From an uncultured Brevinema sp. (GTDB taxonomy: Bacteria; Spirochaetota; Brevinematia; Brevinematales; Brevinemataceae), in NCBI GenBank assembly GCA_947036575.1, contig CAMQSH010000002.1, positions 1 to 48,985 on the forward strand: DNA of 48,985 bases, in the 5' to 3' direction. Position 1 is the first letter of the stretch; each line of letters starts with the position of its first letter. This document shows positions 29,667-39,079 of the stretch, one piece after another. The translations under genes were made by a program, and so were the position numbers. The notes beneath the pieces were generated by a model. The model was not told the DNA's origin. It made no database searches and worked only from the letters and a program-made list of their open reading frames with translations.

Positions 29667-30264
29667 AAAACTAACTTTACCAAAAGCTTTTGGGATTGTT
29701 TGTTTGGTGCATATAGGGTTGTTCCTTAGTGCATTTCCATATTGGAAAAATTATATAAAAAATGATAGTGCGTCTAGTTTACCATCTTCTCAAAAAACGA
29801 TAACCAGTACGATGCTATTAGAAATACCTTTAAAAAAATATCCTGTAAAAATTTTGGATGATGATATTATTGAATTAATAAAAGATCTAATAAAACCTCA
29901 AAAACTTAAACAAAAACAACAAGAAAAAAACAAACAGAATACTGCTCAGAGTGTAGATGTATTAGGGGAGAGTCAAAAAAAGACTTATGTAGGTATGGTA
30001 ATGGCACAACTATCAAAACATAAGCAATATCCAGCTGTAGAAAGGCGTAGAGAAAGAGAGGGTGTTGTAATCGTATACTTTAAAGTTAATCCTGATGGTT
30101 CAGTGAGTGATTTAGGACTTAGAAAGCCTAGTCCTATAGAGTCTTTTAATCAAGAAGCATTGAATACAGTACGAAAAGCAGCTCCTTTTCCTATCGTAGA
30201 AGCTAATAAGAATGGGTTGAGATTAGCTATTTCTATTGATTTTAAAATAGATGAAAATATATAA
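29638..30264 (+). CDS. tonB: TonB energy-transducing protein
   Basis: This 208-residue protein has an N-terminal anchor (about 18-36), then a Lys/Gln-rich linker (about 88-118) in place of the classic Pro-rich spacer. The C-terminal TonB domain (about 120-205) holds QYPAVERRREREGVVIVYF and the PDGSVSDLGLRKPS strand with a QEALNTVRKAAPFP helix, typical of the domain. It links ExbBD to the receptor encoded 21 bp downstream. The start lies inside exbD and the ATG is read from an overlapping frame. Confidence 0.9.
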   Translation: MLQSVTTQSKKLTLPKAFGIVCLVHIGLFLSAFPYWKNYIKNDSASSLPSSQKTITSTMLLEIPLKKYPVKILDDDIIELIKDLIKPQKLKQKQQEKNKQNTAQSVDVLGESQKKTYVGMVMAQLSKHKQYPAVERRREREGVVIVYFKVNPDGSVSDLGLRKPSPIESFNQEALNTVRKAAPFPIVEANKNGLRLAISIDFKIDENI

Positions 30265-30285
30265 ATATAGGGGAATATAAGTTTT

Positions 30286-32412
30286 ATGAAAGTATTACTA
30301 GTTTTAATGAGTTTAATATATATAAATATATTTGCACAGAACGATACTGTGATTACAGATGATATTGTAGAAGTTTCTACAGAGGAAATAGAGGCAGAAA
30401 TGCAAGTGGTAGCTACAAAAGCCCCAAAAAAAATATCAGATATAGCGGCTGATGTTACGATTATAGGAAAAGAAGATCTCAAAAATACAGGAGCTACATC
30501 TATCGCTGAAGTACTACGTACTAAAGGTATCGTTGCTATGGATTCAGCGTCTAGTGAAAAAGGTGCTGCCTTATATATTAGGGGCTTAGATGTTAGTTAT
30601 ACTCTTGTTATCGTCGATGGACAGAGAGTTAAAGACGGCACACTTACACTAAGTAAATTAAAAATTGAATCTATAGAAAGAATTGAAATAGTAAAAGGTC
30701 CTAGCTCTTATTTATGGGGATCTGATGCAATGGCTGGGGTAATTTATATACAAACGAAACAAGGCAGTAAAAAAGATGGACTTCAAGGTAGTTTTGGAAC
30801 TACTTATGCAAATAATTTTAATGCTGATCCCGACAATCATTTAGTAAGACCTCATATCGATTTATCTTATGGTACTAATGGGATGTCCTTTTTTACAGGA
30901 GGATCATTTGATTGGGGATATGATTGGATGTCTGCTTATAATATGAAAAATAATATAGCTGTTGCTAATGAAAGAAAAGATCATGGTGATTACTCTATCT
31001 ATGGTGGTGCAGATATTGATTTTCTTGATATTCATAATATCAAATTTAAAGTATCTTACAAAGATAGTCTATCTCCATTTAATGATGAAATTAAAGATTA
31101 TAATGGAATTTCTGAATATTATCATCCTGAGAAAGCTGTATATGCTAATATTGGCTATAAAGTATTTCCTACAGATAAACTTGATGTATCATTAAATACA
31201 GGGATTACTTACGAAGAAAACAATAGAATTTTTAGCTATGATGCAGGTGATTTTGATAAAGAAGGTTTTATAGCTAATAATACAGAATTAGTTACAGTGT
31301 ATACTTTTAATGATAGTTTTACGATGAAAAGTGGCTACTCTTTAGAATACTATCGCCGTTCTCAAATGGAAGAACAAGCAGTGGATAATCTACATTACAA
31401 TTCTTTGAACAATGCACTATTTTTAGGTGGGGATTACACTTATAGAGGTGTAGTAGATATAGATATTACTTTGGGTGGTCGTTATCAATATAATCATCGC
31501 TATTCTTCATTAGGGGCAGGTTTGGGAGATGTTACTTCAAAAGCAGATGATGCCCATTCTTTTTCTCCAGAGTTTGGTATCGTTATTAAGCCTCATAATA
31601 CTGTAGCTATAAAAGCTCATGTAGGACATAGCTTTAAAACTCCTGATTTAGAAAGATCTTTTAGAAAAGATAGAGCTACTAGTTCTGGAGATGCAATAGG
31701 TGGGAATCCTAGTTTAATGCATGAAGAAGCTTGGGGTTATAGTGGTACTATAGAATATAATCCTATCCCAGAAATTTTTCTTAGTACAGGTATTTATAGA
31801 ACTGATATTTGGGATTTAATACAATGGCAATATACAGGTGAAAATTTCACGGATAAAGATGGAACTGTATACCCTATGAGAAGACCCAAAAATTTAGGTA
31901 GAGCATATACTTGGGGTGTGAATGCATCTATTGCTACTGCTGTTAAGGTCCCTTATGTGGGTGTTTTGAGTGGTGGTCTGACAGTAGAATATATGGTGGC
32001 TAAAGAACTACGTACAGAGGAAACTGGTACGTATGTTGATGAAAATGGTAATAATATTACTAATCCCCTTTTAGAAGATAGACCACCAATAGTATTAACA
32101 GGATCTATTGGTTGGGCAAAACCAGAATGGGGTACAAGTATTTTATTCTCAGGCTATTACTTCCATAGTATGTATAATTATACAAGTAAAAACAATGTTA
32201 ATCACCTTAGACGGACAGGAAATCAAACAACTTTCGATCTAAAACTTACTCAAAAAATATTATCTGATACAAATGAAAAAAAATACCCTCTTCAAGGTAC
32301 TGTTTTCTTTGAAATGAAAAATTTATTAAATGTACAATTTGATAAAGATTTTGATGGCGATACAGACCAAGAAGAAAGACGTTTTATACTTGGTTTTAAT
32401 ATAGATTTTTAA
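30286..32412 (+). CDS. TonB-dependent outer-membrane receptor
   Basis: This 708-residue protein has a signal peptide (1-17). A TonB-box-like stretch DDIVEVST (about 25-32) follows. The plug domain (about 40-160) contains IAADVTIIGKEDL, SIAEVLRTKGI, YIRGLD, VIVDGQRVKDG and IERIEIVKGPSSYLWGSDAMAGVI. The rest is a 22-strand barrel ending in FNIDF with a terminal Phe. It imports a ligand, most likely a ferric siderophore or haem. No haem-type FRAP/NPNL motif is evident, so a siderophore is more likely. It ends the exbB operon and faces the iron ABC operon. Confidence 0.92.
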   Translation: MKVLLVLMSLIYINIFAQNDTVITDDIVEVSTEEIEAEMQVVATKAPKKISDIAADVTIIGKEDLKNTGATSIAEVLRTKGIVAMDSASSEKGAALYIRGLDVSYTLVIVDGQRVKDGTLTLSKLKIESIERIEIVKGPSSYLWGSDAMAGVIYIQTKQGSKKDGLQGSFGTTYANNFNADPDNHLVRPHIDLSYGTNGMSFFTGGSFDWGYDWMSAYNMKNNIAVANERKDHGDYSIYGGADIDFLDIHNIKFKVSYKDSLSPFNDEIKDYNGISEYYHPEKAVYANIGYKVFPTDKLDVSLNTGITYEENNRIFSYDAGDFDKEGFIANNTELVTVYTFNDSFTMKSGYSLEYYRRSQMEEQAVDNLHYNSLNNALFLGGDYTYRGVVDIDITLGGRYQYNHRYSSLGAGLGDVTSKADDAHSFSPEFGIVIKPHNTVAIKAHVGHSFKTPDLERSFRKDRATSSGDAIGGNPSLMHEEAWGYSGTIEYNPIPEIFLSTGIYRTDIWDLIQWQYTGENFTDKDGTVYPMRRPKNLGRAYTWGVNASIATAVKVPYVGVLSGGLTVEYMVAKELRTEETGTYVDENGNNITNPLLEDRPPIVLTGSIGWAKPEWGTSILFSGYYFHSMYNYTSKNNVNHLRRTGNQTTFDLKLTQKILSDTNEKKYPLQGTVFFEMKNLLNVQFDKDFDGDTDQEERRFILGFNIDF

Positions 32413-32782
32413 TAATATTCATTAAATATTATCTTTTACAACATTTTTATGGAAAAGATTTCTAATCTATATTAGTACTAAAAATAGAAATATCCTCTAA
32501 ATTTTTATCTGTAAAACGATCACCCCACCTATTTTTTAGGTGGGGTGATCGTTTTACAAATATCATTAATATTTTTCCTTTTTTATTTAAAAAAGAGGTA
32601 CTTCTTTATAATAAAAAAACCTCCCAAACTCTCTGTTAGAGAAGAATGAGAGGTTTACCTCAATTTTACAGGTTTTATTTAGATAAACAAATGTCACTAT
32701 CAAGCCTAAAACTTACATCACTAGTTATAGTAAAATACCTGATTTAATTTTGATTATATAGTAAGTAGATTTTAACAAGATA
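32413..32782. other. Intergenic region between the receptor and the sulfoquinovose operon
   Basis: It holds the strong terminator at 32511-32557. It also holds a second, two-level structure at about 32624-32656, with outer arms AAACCTC/GAGGTTT and inner arms CTCT/AGAG, which may end the minus-strand operon. I see no gene in it. Confidence 0.6.
32511..32557. terminator. Very strong terminator after the TonB receptor gene
   Basis: Perfect 21-bp arms (32511-32531, 32537-32557) with CACCCCACCTA in the stem and a T5 loop. The AAAAC/GTTTT ends give T-rich flanks on both strands. Confidence 0.8.
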
Positions 32783-33886
32783 TTAATTCATTTCTTGTTT
32801 TCTAGTTTTGTCTATTAATTGTTGATGATATACAACTTTTTCATCTAACATGTTAAGCCATGGTTCTATTTCTGATCCATATTCAGCGACTAAAAAACTA
32901 CGAACATCTTTTGTAGCATCTCTAAACATTGTTAACTCTTCTTCAGATGGTGTATAGATTGTACCACCTTTTCTACGAAATTCTTCAAAAGCAGATACTT
33001 GAGCTAATTTAGGATAAGCGTTTAACCAAACTCTCATATCTTCAAAAGAATCTACTACTATTTTGCGAAGATCTTTTGGCATAGAATCTAATTTATCAGT
33101 ATTGATAAACCAAAATGCTGCTAGATAAGAATGATTGTCTAAGACATAATATTTTAAACTTTCATGTAGTTTTGCATTAACAATATCAACAATACTTAAA
33201 TTAGCTCCATCAACAACTCCTGTTGAAAGTGAAGTATATACTTCTGCATAAGGCATAGCTGTAGGAGATCCACCTAAGGCTGTTACTAAGTTTTGTTGAA
33301 CTTTTGCAGGAACAGTACGGATTTTTAATCCTTTAATATCATTGGGGGTTGTTACTTGTTTTTTAGTAGTAGCAAAATTTCTCCAGCCACCACTGGATGC
33401 AATCATCATTAATTTAAGTTTAGGTTGAATTTTTAAAATGTCTTGACGCATTTCGTTAATAAATGCATCATCTCCATAAATTGCTTCTGCCATACGATCA
33501 TCTGGAAAAATATAAGGTAAATCAAAAATAGATGCTGGAGCCCAAAATGTTGATAAATCTCCAGTTACTTTAAAAAAATCTAAAGTTCCATTGATTAAAC
33601 CTGTTACACCTTCTTTTCCACTAGCTGCTAATTGTCCATTAGGGTAAATTTTTACACCAATACGACCATTTGATTTGTTTTCAACAGCAGCTTTAAATAC
33701 TAAAGATGCTAAATGATTGTATCCATCTATGTTGTGATCATGAGATGTTGTCAAGATAAACTCTGCATTTTTAGGCACTTCTAAATATCCAAGACTATTG
33801 GATGTTGAAACGGCGCTTTTATTTTTATTTACTGTTGTACCACAAGATATCAATATAAATAAACAAATAATACTTATTTTTTTCAT
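32783..33886 (-). CDS. TRAP transporter substrate-binding lipoprotein (DctP family)
   Basis: This 367-residue periplasmic binding protein has a lipoprotein signal with Cys15 in ILISCGTT. DctP-family features are the LTTSHDHNIDGYNHLASLVF start, RIGVKIYPNGQLAASGKEGVTG (about 96-117), LKIRTVPAKVQQNLVTALGG with the conserved Arg that binds the carboxylate or acid group (about 186-205), and VYTSLSTGVVDGAN (about 216-229). It works with the DctQ and DctM genes, which lie at the other end of the same operon. Family members bind acidic ligands, including sulfonates. From context the ligand is sulfoquinovose or its glyceride. Confidence 0.85.
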   Translation of the reverse strand: MKKISIICLFILISCGTTVNKNKSAVSTSNSLGYLEVPKNAEFILTTSHDHNIDGYNHLASLVFKAAVENKSNGRIGVKIYPNGQLAASGKEGVTGLINGTLDFFKVTGDLSTFWAPASIFDLPYIFPDDRMAEAIYGDDAFINEMRQDILKIQPKLKLMMIASSGGWRNFATTKKQVTTPNDIKGLKIRTVPAKVQQNLVTALGGSPTAMPYAEVYTSLSTGVVDGANLSIVDIVNAKLHESLKYYVLDNHSYLAAFWFINTDKLDSMPKDLRKIVVDSFEDMRVWLNAYPKLAQVSAFEEFRRKGGTIYTPSEEELTMFRDATKDVRSFLVAEYGSEIEPWLNMLDEKVVYHQQLIDKTRKQEMN

Positions 33887-33911
33887 TGTATTCTCCTAAA
33901 GAATATTAGAT

Positions 33912-34598
33912 CTACTTAGTGCTTGTATCTGTTCCATCCCAAGCATTAGTGAAAATGTTGAGTCCTTTGTCAGTAAAAGGATGTAACATAGATTCTTCAT
34001 AAACTGCTAGTCCACAAGTAACAGCATCTGCTCCACTACGGAAAGCATGAGCAATTTGTGCTCCACTACGTAATGCTGCTACTAAAACTTGTGTTTGTGA
34101 ACCACTATTTGCATAAGTTTCGACGATACCTTCAATATAGTCTCTTGTATCTTCTCCATTAGCTTCTTTCCATCCAACAAAAGGGGATACAAATAAAGAT
34201 CCAGCATGTGCTGCATAAAGAGATTGAGCAACAGAAAATACTAGTGTTAAATTAGTACGAATATCCATTTCTTCTAATTTGTGTGCTGCCTCAATTCCTG
34301 CATAAGTACAAGGGAGTTTGATGACAAATAATTTTGACATATCAGCAAGGGATTTTCCCATATCTATCATATCTTGAGCTTTATTAAAGTGAGGATTTAC
34401 TTCAACAGAAATAGGAAAATCTTCCCATGATTTAAATCCTTGTTTTTCTGCCCAAGTATAAATCTCCTTAATTACGGAATAAAAAGGCTTTCCACTTAAT
34501 TCGATATGTCTAGGATTTGTTGTAATCCCGTCTATTCTGAATAACTCATACGCTTTTTGGATTTCATCCATTTTAGCACTATCTAAGAAAAATTTCAT
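33912..34598 (-). CDS. sftT: Transaldolase-family enzyme, probable sulfofructose transaldolase
   Basis: This 228-residue enzyme is of the short transaldolase/F6P-aldolase type. The start MKFFLDSAKMDEIQKA, then DGITTNPRHI (23-32), the Schiff-base Lys94 in FVIKLPCT, the TNLTLVFSVAQ strand and FVSPFVGWK are all family marks. In the sulfo-TAL pathway this enzyme moves the dihydroxyacetone unit of sulfofructose to glyceraldehyde-3-phosphate. That gives fructose-6-phosphate and sulfolactaldehyde. The assignment depends on the neighbouring sulfoquinovosidase, isomerase and reductase. No sulfofructose kinase is present, which fits transaldolase chemistry. The ATG at 34598 has GGAGGG 5 nt upstream. 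An in-frame ATG at 34610 would contain the ribosome site. Confidence 0.82.
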   Translation of the reverse strand: MKFFLDSAKMDEIQKAYELFRIDGITTNPRHIELSGKPFYSVIKEIYTWAEKQGFKSWEDFPISVEVNPHFNKAQDMIDMGKSLADMSKLFVIKLPCTYAGIEAAHKLEEMDIRTNLTLVFSVAQSLYAAHAGSLFVSPFVGWKEANGEDTRDYIEGIVETYANSGSQTQVLVAALRSGAQIAHAFRSGADAVTCGLAVYEESMLHPFTDKGLNIFTNAWDGTDTSTK

Positions 34599-34662
34599 TT
34601 TTCCCTCCATATATTATATATTTTACCTATTTCTAATAGTTCATAAATTTTTTAATTTTTAT

Positions 34663-35727
34663 TTATACCAAAGGTGTCGTCACAGTAACGCCATTGTACG
34701 TTAAGGTAGGGTATCCCCCTGTTATGGTTAACATCTTTATTTCGCCTTGAGTAACGAGTACCGTTTCTTCTGATTTGGATCCAATTAAGGTTGGATTCCA
34801 TGCAATAAGTTGATTTTCTAGCAATGTTTCATTGAGATTAGGACGCAAGATCCACTCCCTTGATTCAAATCCAATAGCTCCACCTTGATGGTGATTCAAA
34901 TACTCCTGTTCAAAATTATGGTTTTTATATGAGTGAAGCATATTGTTCCACAAATCTTTACTATGAGTACCTAGTTTAGAGGCTGCTATCATATCAGCAT
35001 TGATCTTAGCAACAGCTTGATTTTGTAGTTTCTCTTGAGCTGTTTCTGCTCGGAAATATCGGATACGACTAGCTGCTATCATTACACCTTTATATAGAGA
35101 GCAAATAACTACCATTACTTTATCTTTAACAAACTTATTAGTTGCTAAGGGATGTCTATAATTATTAAGATTTTCATCTCCAGCAACTAATAACACAGGT
35201 AATGCTATTCCTTCTTTTTCAAAAAGATATCGTACCTCAGCTTGAATTTGGATTTCAGACATGCCTGATTTTAAATTTTTTAAGCAATTTTCTAGAAATT
35301 CAGCCGAACGTTTAGATAGAAGGGTAGCTATTTCAACTTGTGTTGGATTAAGCTGATAACGGAGTTTTTTTATACTTCCAAAATCTTCTATAGCACCAGC
35401 AAGATTAAAATCACTAACAACTTTTTTGTCTGTTATAAGTTTTTGTAGGTTAGGACCAGGACCCTCTACCCATGAAAAACTTTTTACAGGGAATTTTTCT
35501 TCAAATATTTCATAAGAAATACGTTTTTGTTCATTGTTACTACAATACGCAAAAGCATCATCTTTTGTGACCCAAATAAAGCCTAAGCCTATATCTGTAT
35601 AAAAATTCATAGAGCTTTCACCACCAGAAAACCACGCAAAAGAACTTCGACGTCCTAATAACATTCCATCTAAATCATTTTTAGCTAAATATTTTCTGAT
35701 TTTTTCACATGCAAATTCTACTAACAT
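34663..35727 (-). CDS. M24 (pita-bread) fold protein without most metal ligands
   Basis: This 354-residue protein has the creatinase/Xaa-Pro-peptidase plan. The N-terminal domain covers about 1-125, with LAKNDLDGMLLGRRSSFAWFSGG. The M24 domain covers about 130-340. The two Asp ligands that normally sit in VDxG and SDxTR are missing (about 205-222, ICSLYKGVMIAASR). The Glu of the EP motif is Asn311 in AWNP. Only His280 in HHQGG and the last Glu of SEETVLV remain. It therefore should not be a metallopeptidase. Creatinase in this family works without metal on a small guanidino compound. Its place in the sulfoquinovose operon suggests a small-molecule hydrolase or lyase, or a regulatory role. It starts 8 bp after the sulfoquinovosidase gene. 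Confidence 0.72.
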   Translation of the reverse strand: MLVEFACEKIRKYLAKNDLDGMLLGRRSSFAWFSGGESSMNFYTDIGLGFIWVTKDDAFAYCSNNEQKRISYEIFEEKFPVKSFSWVEGPGPNLQKLITDKKVVSDFNLAGAIEDFGSIKKLRYQLNPTQVEIATLLSKRSAEFLENCLKNLKSGMSEIQIQAEVRYLFEKEGIALPVLLVAGDENLNNYRHPLATNKFVKDKVMVVICSLYKGVMIAASRIRYFRAETAQEKLQNQAVAKINADMIAASKLGTHSKDLWNNMLHSYKNHNFEQEYLNHHQGGAIGFESREWILRPNLNETLLENQLIAWNPTLIGSKSEETVLVTQGEIKMLTITGGYPTLTYNGVTVTTPLV

Positions 35728-35735
35728 AGGTACTC

Positions 35736-37727
35736 CTACAAATCTTTTAATGATTTGAATTTTTCTAAAAATAGGGAAGATTTTTTGATGAATACAGGTA
35801 TTTTACCCAAAGGTGCATCTACTGTTACTGTTTGACCGCCTGTGTATTCTTTCCCAGACCATAAATGAATCCATGTATCTTTAGGAAGATAAACATCCCA
35901 CTCTTTTATGTTTTCTTGCCACACAGGAGCTACCAAAATATCAGCACCTAATAAGTACTCATAATCTTGTGTATATGCTTGCTTATCTTGTGGATACTCA
36001 AAAAATAAAGGTCTCATCAAAGGATATCCTTTTTCAGCAGCTTCTTTAATATAAAAATCTTTATATTTGCTTAATGCTTTAAAAACACGAACCATTCTTC
36101 CTAAGAAAGTCATCTGATAAGAGCTTTCATAAAGTTGAATATTTTCTATAGGTCTATTGGTTTCATGAGATCTCATCATACTGGTAAAAGCACAGAATTC
36201 TGTCCAACGAAGGTTTAATTCTACCGTACGTACATTTCCAAATAATGAGGTATATCCACCCAAATCACTATGATGAAAGGCGAATCCACTCACTCCTGAA
36301 GAAAGGGCTGCTGGTATAACACTTGCTAGTCCATCATCTTTAGAAAAATCAACAGATTGATCTCCAGCCCATAAAATAGGGCAATATTTTTGAGTAAAGG
36401 ATCCTGCTGCTCTCATAAAAATACAGGCATCACCTCTTTTATTTCGTGAACGAAGTGCTATATCATTGACTTCAGCCCATAAGGTTGGCCATTCATTATG
36501 TAATTTCATAGCATCACCATTTGCAAGCACACAATCTGTTGGTAGATATTCACCAAAATCTGCCATCCAACCTTCAAGTCCTATATCCAACATTTCTTGT
36601 CCAAGAATTCTTTCTGCAAACCATTCTTGAACTTCTTTAATAGTAAAATCTGGAATACCACAGTAGAATTCACCAAAGTCTACTTCGTAAACTTCGCCAT
36701 CTTTATTTTTGGCTAGATAGCCTAGTTTTTTAGCTTCTGCAAATAAAGGACCATCTATAGCTAAATAACAATTAGAATATCCTAAAAATTTGATTCCTTG
36801 TTTCTGTAAGCCTGTAACTCTGTTTTTGAAGTCAGGATAACGTTTTGAATCATGTTGCCAATCCCACATAAGCCGTTGACCAAAACTAGTCATACGAATA
36901 CCTTCCCAGTCTTGTACCCATACAGAATTAACATCAACACCATGTTCTTGTAAATCTTTTATTTTACTATCTATCTTATCCCATCCACCTTGAATACCAA
37001 GCATAAATCCTTCGTTGAGCCATTTTGGTAAGGTTTCTTGTCTGCCAATAAAACTGGTAAATTGTTCTATTAATGAGTAGTAAGTATCTCCCGCCCAAAA
37101 TAAAATTCTCTTAGGAACTTCCCAAATATGAACTTCATTAAAATTAGGATCTCTAAAATCAAATTCCGCATAAGAAAAGGAATCTGCGAATAAGTAATAT
37201 TTTTGATTAGACATATAAGAAGCTTGAGGATAGTTTGTAGTCCAATAATCACCACCAGACATTCCTGTTGAATCTGATTGCCAGGTAATATAAGTATCTT
37301 TATTACGACCTACACCAGGCTCGGAGCTCCAAATAGGAAACAATTTTCCTCGAAGATTGAAATGACTCATCTGTTCTCCAAGACCATATAGATGTTCTTG
37401 TTTTGTTGCAGATATTCTTGCCCAAAAACGAGAATATTGACGAGGTGTTGAAAAATTCCAACTAATAGCCGTACCTTCTCTACCAAAACTCAAGAGTAAT
37501 TCATCATCTCCATAATAAAATCTAAAATCATCACCTTTTTGCTCTACATGGCGAAGGGGGGTTTTTTCATCAGTTCTATCTGTAATTTTAAAATTACCTC
37601 TATACATTTTAACTTCTTCTGTTCCTTCTCCAACAAAAAAAGTAGGATTTTCTGGGCTATGATCTAAAACTAATATACTTCCTATCCAGATTTTAAGATT
37701 GTTATTGTTTAATTCTGATTTTAACAT
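35736..37727 (-). CDS. yihQ: Sulfoquinovosidase, GH31
   Basis: This 663-residue protein lacks a signal peptide, so it acts on imported sulfoquinovosyl glycerol. It hydrolyses the alpha-glycosidic bond to give sulfoquinovose. It resembles E. coli YihQ (678 residues) over nearly its full length, for example GEQ-S-FNLRGKLFPIW and GRQETLPKW. The catalytic nucleophile is Asp390 in WMADFGEYLPTD and the acid/base is Asp456 in WAGDQSVD. Residues known to hold the sulfonate and ring in YihQ (Gln262, Gln288, Arg301, Trp304, Tyr508) all have counterparts here: Gln246, Gln272, Arg285, Trp288 and Tyr492, at a constant offset of 16. That pattern separates SQases from ordinary alpha-glucosidases. The ribosome site GGATGTG is modest. 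Confidence 0.93.
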   Translation of the reverse strand: MLKSELNNNNLKIWIGSILVLDHSPENPTFFVGEGTEEVKMYRGNFKITDRTDEKTPLRHVEQKGDDFRFYYGDDELLLSFGREGTAISWNFSTPRQYSRFWARISATKQEHLYGLGEQMSHFNLRGKLFPIWSSEPGVGRNKDTYITWQSDSTGMSGGDYWTTNYPQASYMSNQKYYLFADSFSYAEFDFRDPNFNEVHIWEVPKRILFWAGDTYYSLIEQFTSFIGRQETLPKWLNEGFMLGIQGGWDKIDSKIKDLQEHGVDVNSVWVQDWEGIRMTSFGQRLMWDWQHDSKRYPDFKNRVTGLQKQGIKFLGYSNCYLAIDGPLFAEAKKLGYLAKNKDGEVYEVDFGEFYCGIPDFTIKEVQEWFAERILGQEMLDIGLEGWMADFGEYLPTDCVLANGDAMKLHNEWPTLWAEVNDIALRSRNKRGDACIFMRAAGSFTQKYCPILWAGDQSVDFSKDDGLASVIPAALSSGVSGFAFHHSDLGGYTSLFGNVRTVELNLRWTEFCAFTSMMRSHETNRPIENIQLYESSYQMTFLGRMVRVFKALSKYKDFYIKEAAEKGYPLMRPLFFEYPQDKQAYTQDYEYLLGADILVAPVWQENIKEWDVYLPKDTWIHLWSGKEYTGGQTVTVDAPLGKIPVFIKKSSLFLEKFKSLKDL

Positions 37728-37742
37728 ATTTCACATCCTATA

Positions 37743-39068
37743 TTAACGGTCAGCAATAATAACGGACCATTTATTAATTTTGGCAAATAATTTAAATGTT
37801 TTTGTTTGATCTCCATAAACTAGAGAAATATGATGAGCTAAACCATTCATAATAAGAGTGTCAAATACTTTGTCTGCTCCATTCTCAAATTTAGCTTTTA
37901 AGAAAGTTCCTTTGAGTAATTTTTCCATAGGAAGGACTGTTCCTTTTTCCATAAAGATACGAGTTTCACCAAGAGAGGTGTCAATTCTAAAAGAACTAAA
38001 ATCACCAGTTTTATGAACAAATCCTGCAGTCACACCTCTTCCTCCAGCAAAGAAGGTATCTAATGACTTAGGGCTTTTACCATCGGATAAGGTGTAAGGA
38101 GCATCTCCACCATGCCATAATAATGCTGTATTATCATCGAAAATTTGTGAAAAATCGGCACAAAAAGGGTCTTCAGCCCCAGCAATTTTATTAAGATACA
38201 TTGTTAAGGCAATTTGTGTATCCCCTTCAGGAGCCATGATATATCCTTTAGTTTGAAGTAAGGACATTACCGCACATGGACTTACGCCATAAGCTGGTCC
38301 AAATTCTGGCCAATTACGAACAGTAACCACTTTAAGATTATTAGTATCCATAAATTTTTTAGCACTAGCTGCTAATTTTGAGATAAGATACATTTGATCT
38401 TCAGACATTTCTGAAATATCTTCAAATATTGTTGTAAACTCTTTTTTAAACTCAGCTATTTCTGAGTCAGAGACTTCTTGTCCGTAGAAACTTTCTAAAG
38501 TATAATGTTCTAACATAACTCCAGAAGATTGCAAAAATGGAAGCTCATCAATAGCAAGATCATAAAATCCTTGAGCTCTAGCACCAACCATACCTATTGT
38601 CAAGCCTTTCATAGCTCTACACATGCGAATGGCATCAATCCAATGGGGATCAACGGTATCACTAATACTGTAAGAGAAATTTTTAATGCCCATTTTAGCA
38701 AGATTAGCTCCATCAAGGTGAAGTCCTACCATAGAATTATAACGAATTTTACCACCATTATAAGGTGCTTCTGGTAATGTCCATAGGTAGAGAGGTCTTT
38801 TAACTTTTTGTTCAATAATAAGTGCCAAGTGTCCTAGATGAAATGTTCCACTGCATAGGATCAAAGCATCGAGATTTTGTTCTGCAAAGTAATCTCCAGC
38901 CTTATGAGCATCTTCTGGTTCTATAACAGCTTCTGGATAAATAACAAATTCTACATTTTTATTTTTTTTGAGAAGTTCTAGTTTCTGATTGTATTCAGCC
39001 CAAGCAGATTCCCAATCAAAAGTTTTTCTTAAAAAACATACAACTCCAATTTTTGTAAATCCTTTCAT
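37743..39068 (-). CDS. sftI: Fucose/arabinose-isomerase-like protein, probable sulfoquinovose isomerase
   Basis: This 441-residue protein has the L-fucose/L-arabinose isomerase fold. The two N-terminal Rossmann-like domains cover about 1-240, with ALILCSGTFHLGH (68-80), RYNSMVGLHLDGANLA (109-124) and IGMVGARAQGFYDL (158-171). The C-terminal active-site domain has Glu255 in WPEFG, Asp283 in APEGDTQIALTMYL and His412/His413 in LAHHISL as likely Mn2+ ligands. In the sulfo-TAL pathway a protein of this superfamily (SftI) turns sulfoquinovose into sulfofructose. It lies between the sulfoquinovosidase and the reductase genes, with gaps of 15 and 11 bp. AAGGAG precedes the ATG. Confidence 0.82.
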   Translation of the reverse strand: MKGFTKIGVVCFLRKTFDWESAWAEYNQKLELLKKNKNVEFVIYPEAVIEPEDAHKAGDYFAEQNLDALILCSGTFHLGHLALIIEQKVKRPLYLWTLPEAPYNGGKIRYNSMVGLHLDGANLAKMGIKNFSYSISDTVDPHWIDAIRMCRAMKGLTIGMVGARAQGFYDLAIDELPFLQSSGVMLEHYTLESFYGQEVSDSEIAEFKKEFTTIFEDISEMSEDQMYLISKLAASAKKFMDTNNLKVVTVRNWPEFGPAYGVSPCAVMSLLQTKGYIMAPEGDTQIALTMYLNKIAGAEDPFCADFSQIFDDNTALLWHGGDAPYTLSDGKSPKSLDTFFAGGRGVTAGFVHKTGDFSSFRIDTSLGETRIFMEKGTVLPMEKLLKGTFLKAKFENGADKVFDTLIMNGLAHHISLVYGDQTKTFKLFAKINKWSVIIADR

Positions 39069-39079
39069 TTTTTAACTCC

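Noticed and set aside
35736-37727. The GH31 gene as a generic alpha-glucosidase or YicI-type xylosidase
   Set aside because: All residues that bind the sulfonate in YihQ are conserved, and the neighbours belong to SQ metabolism.
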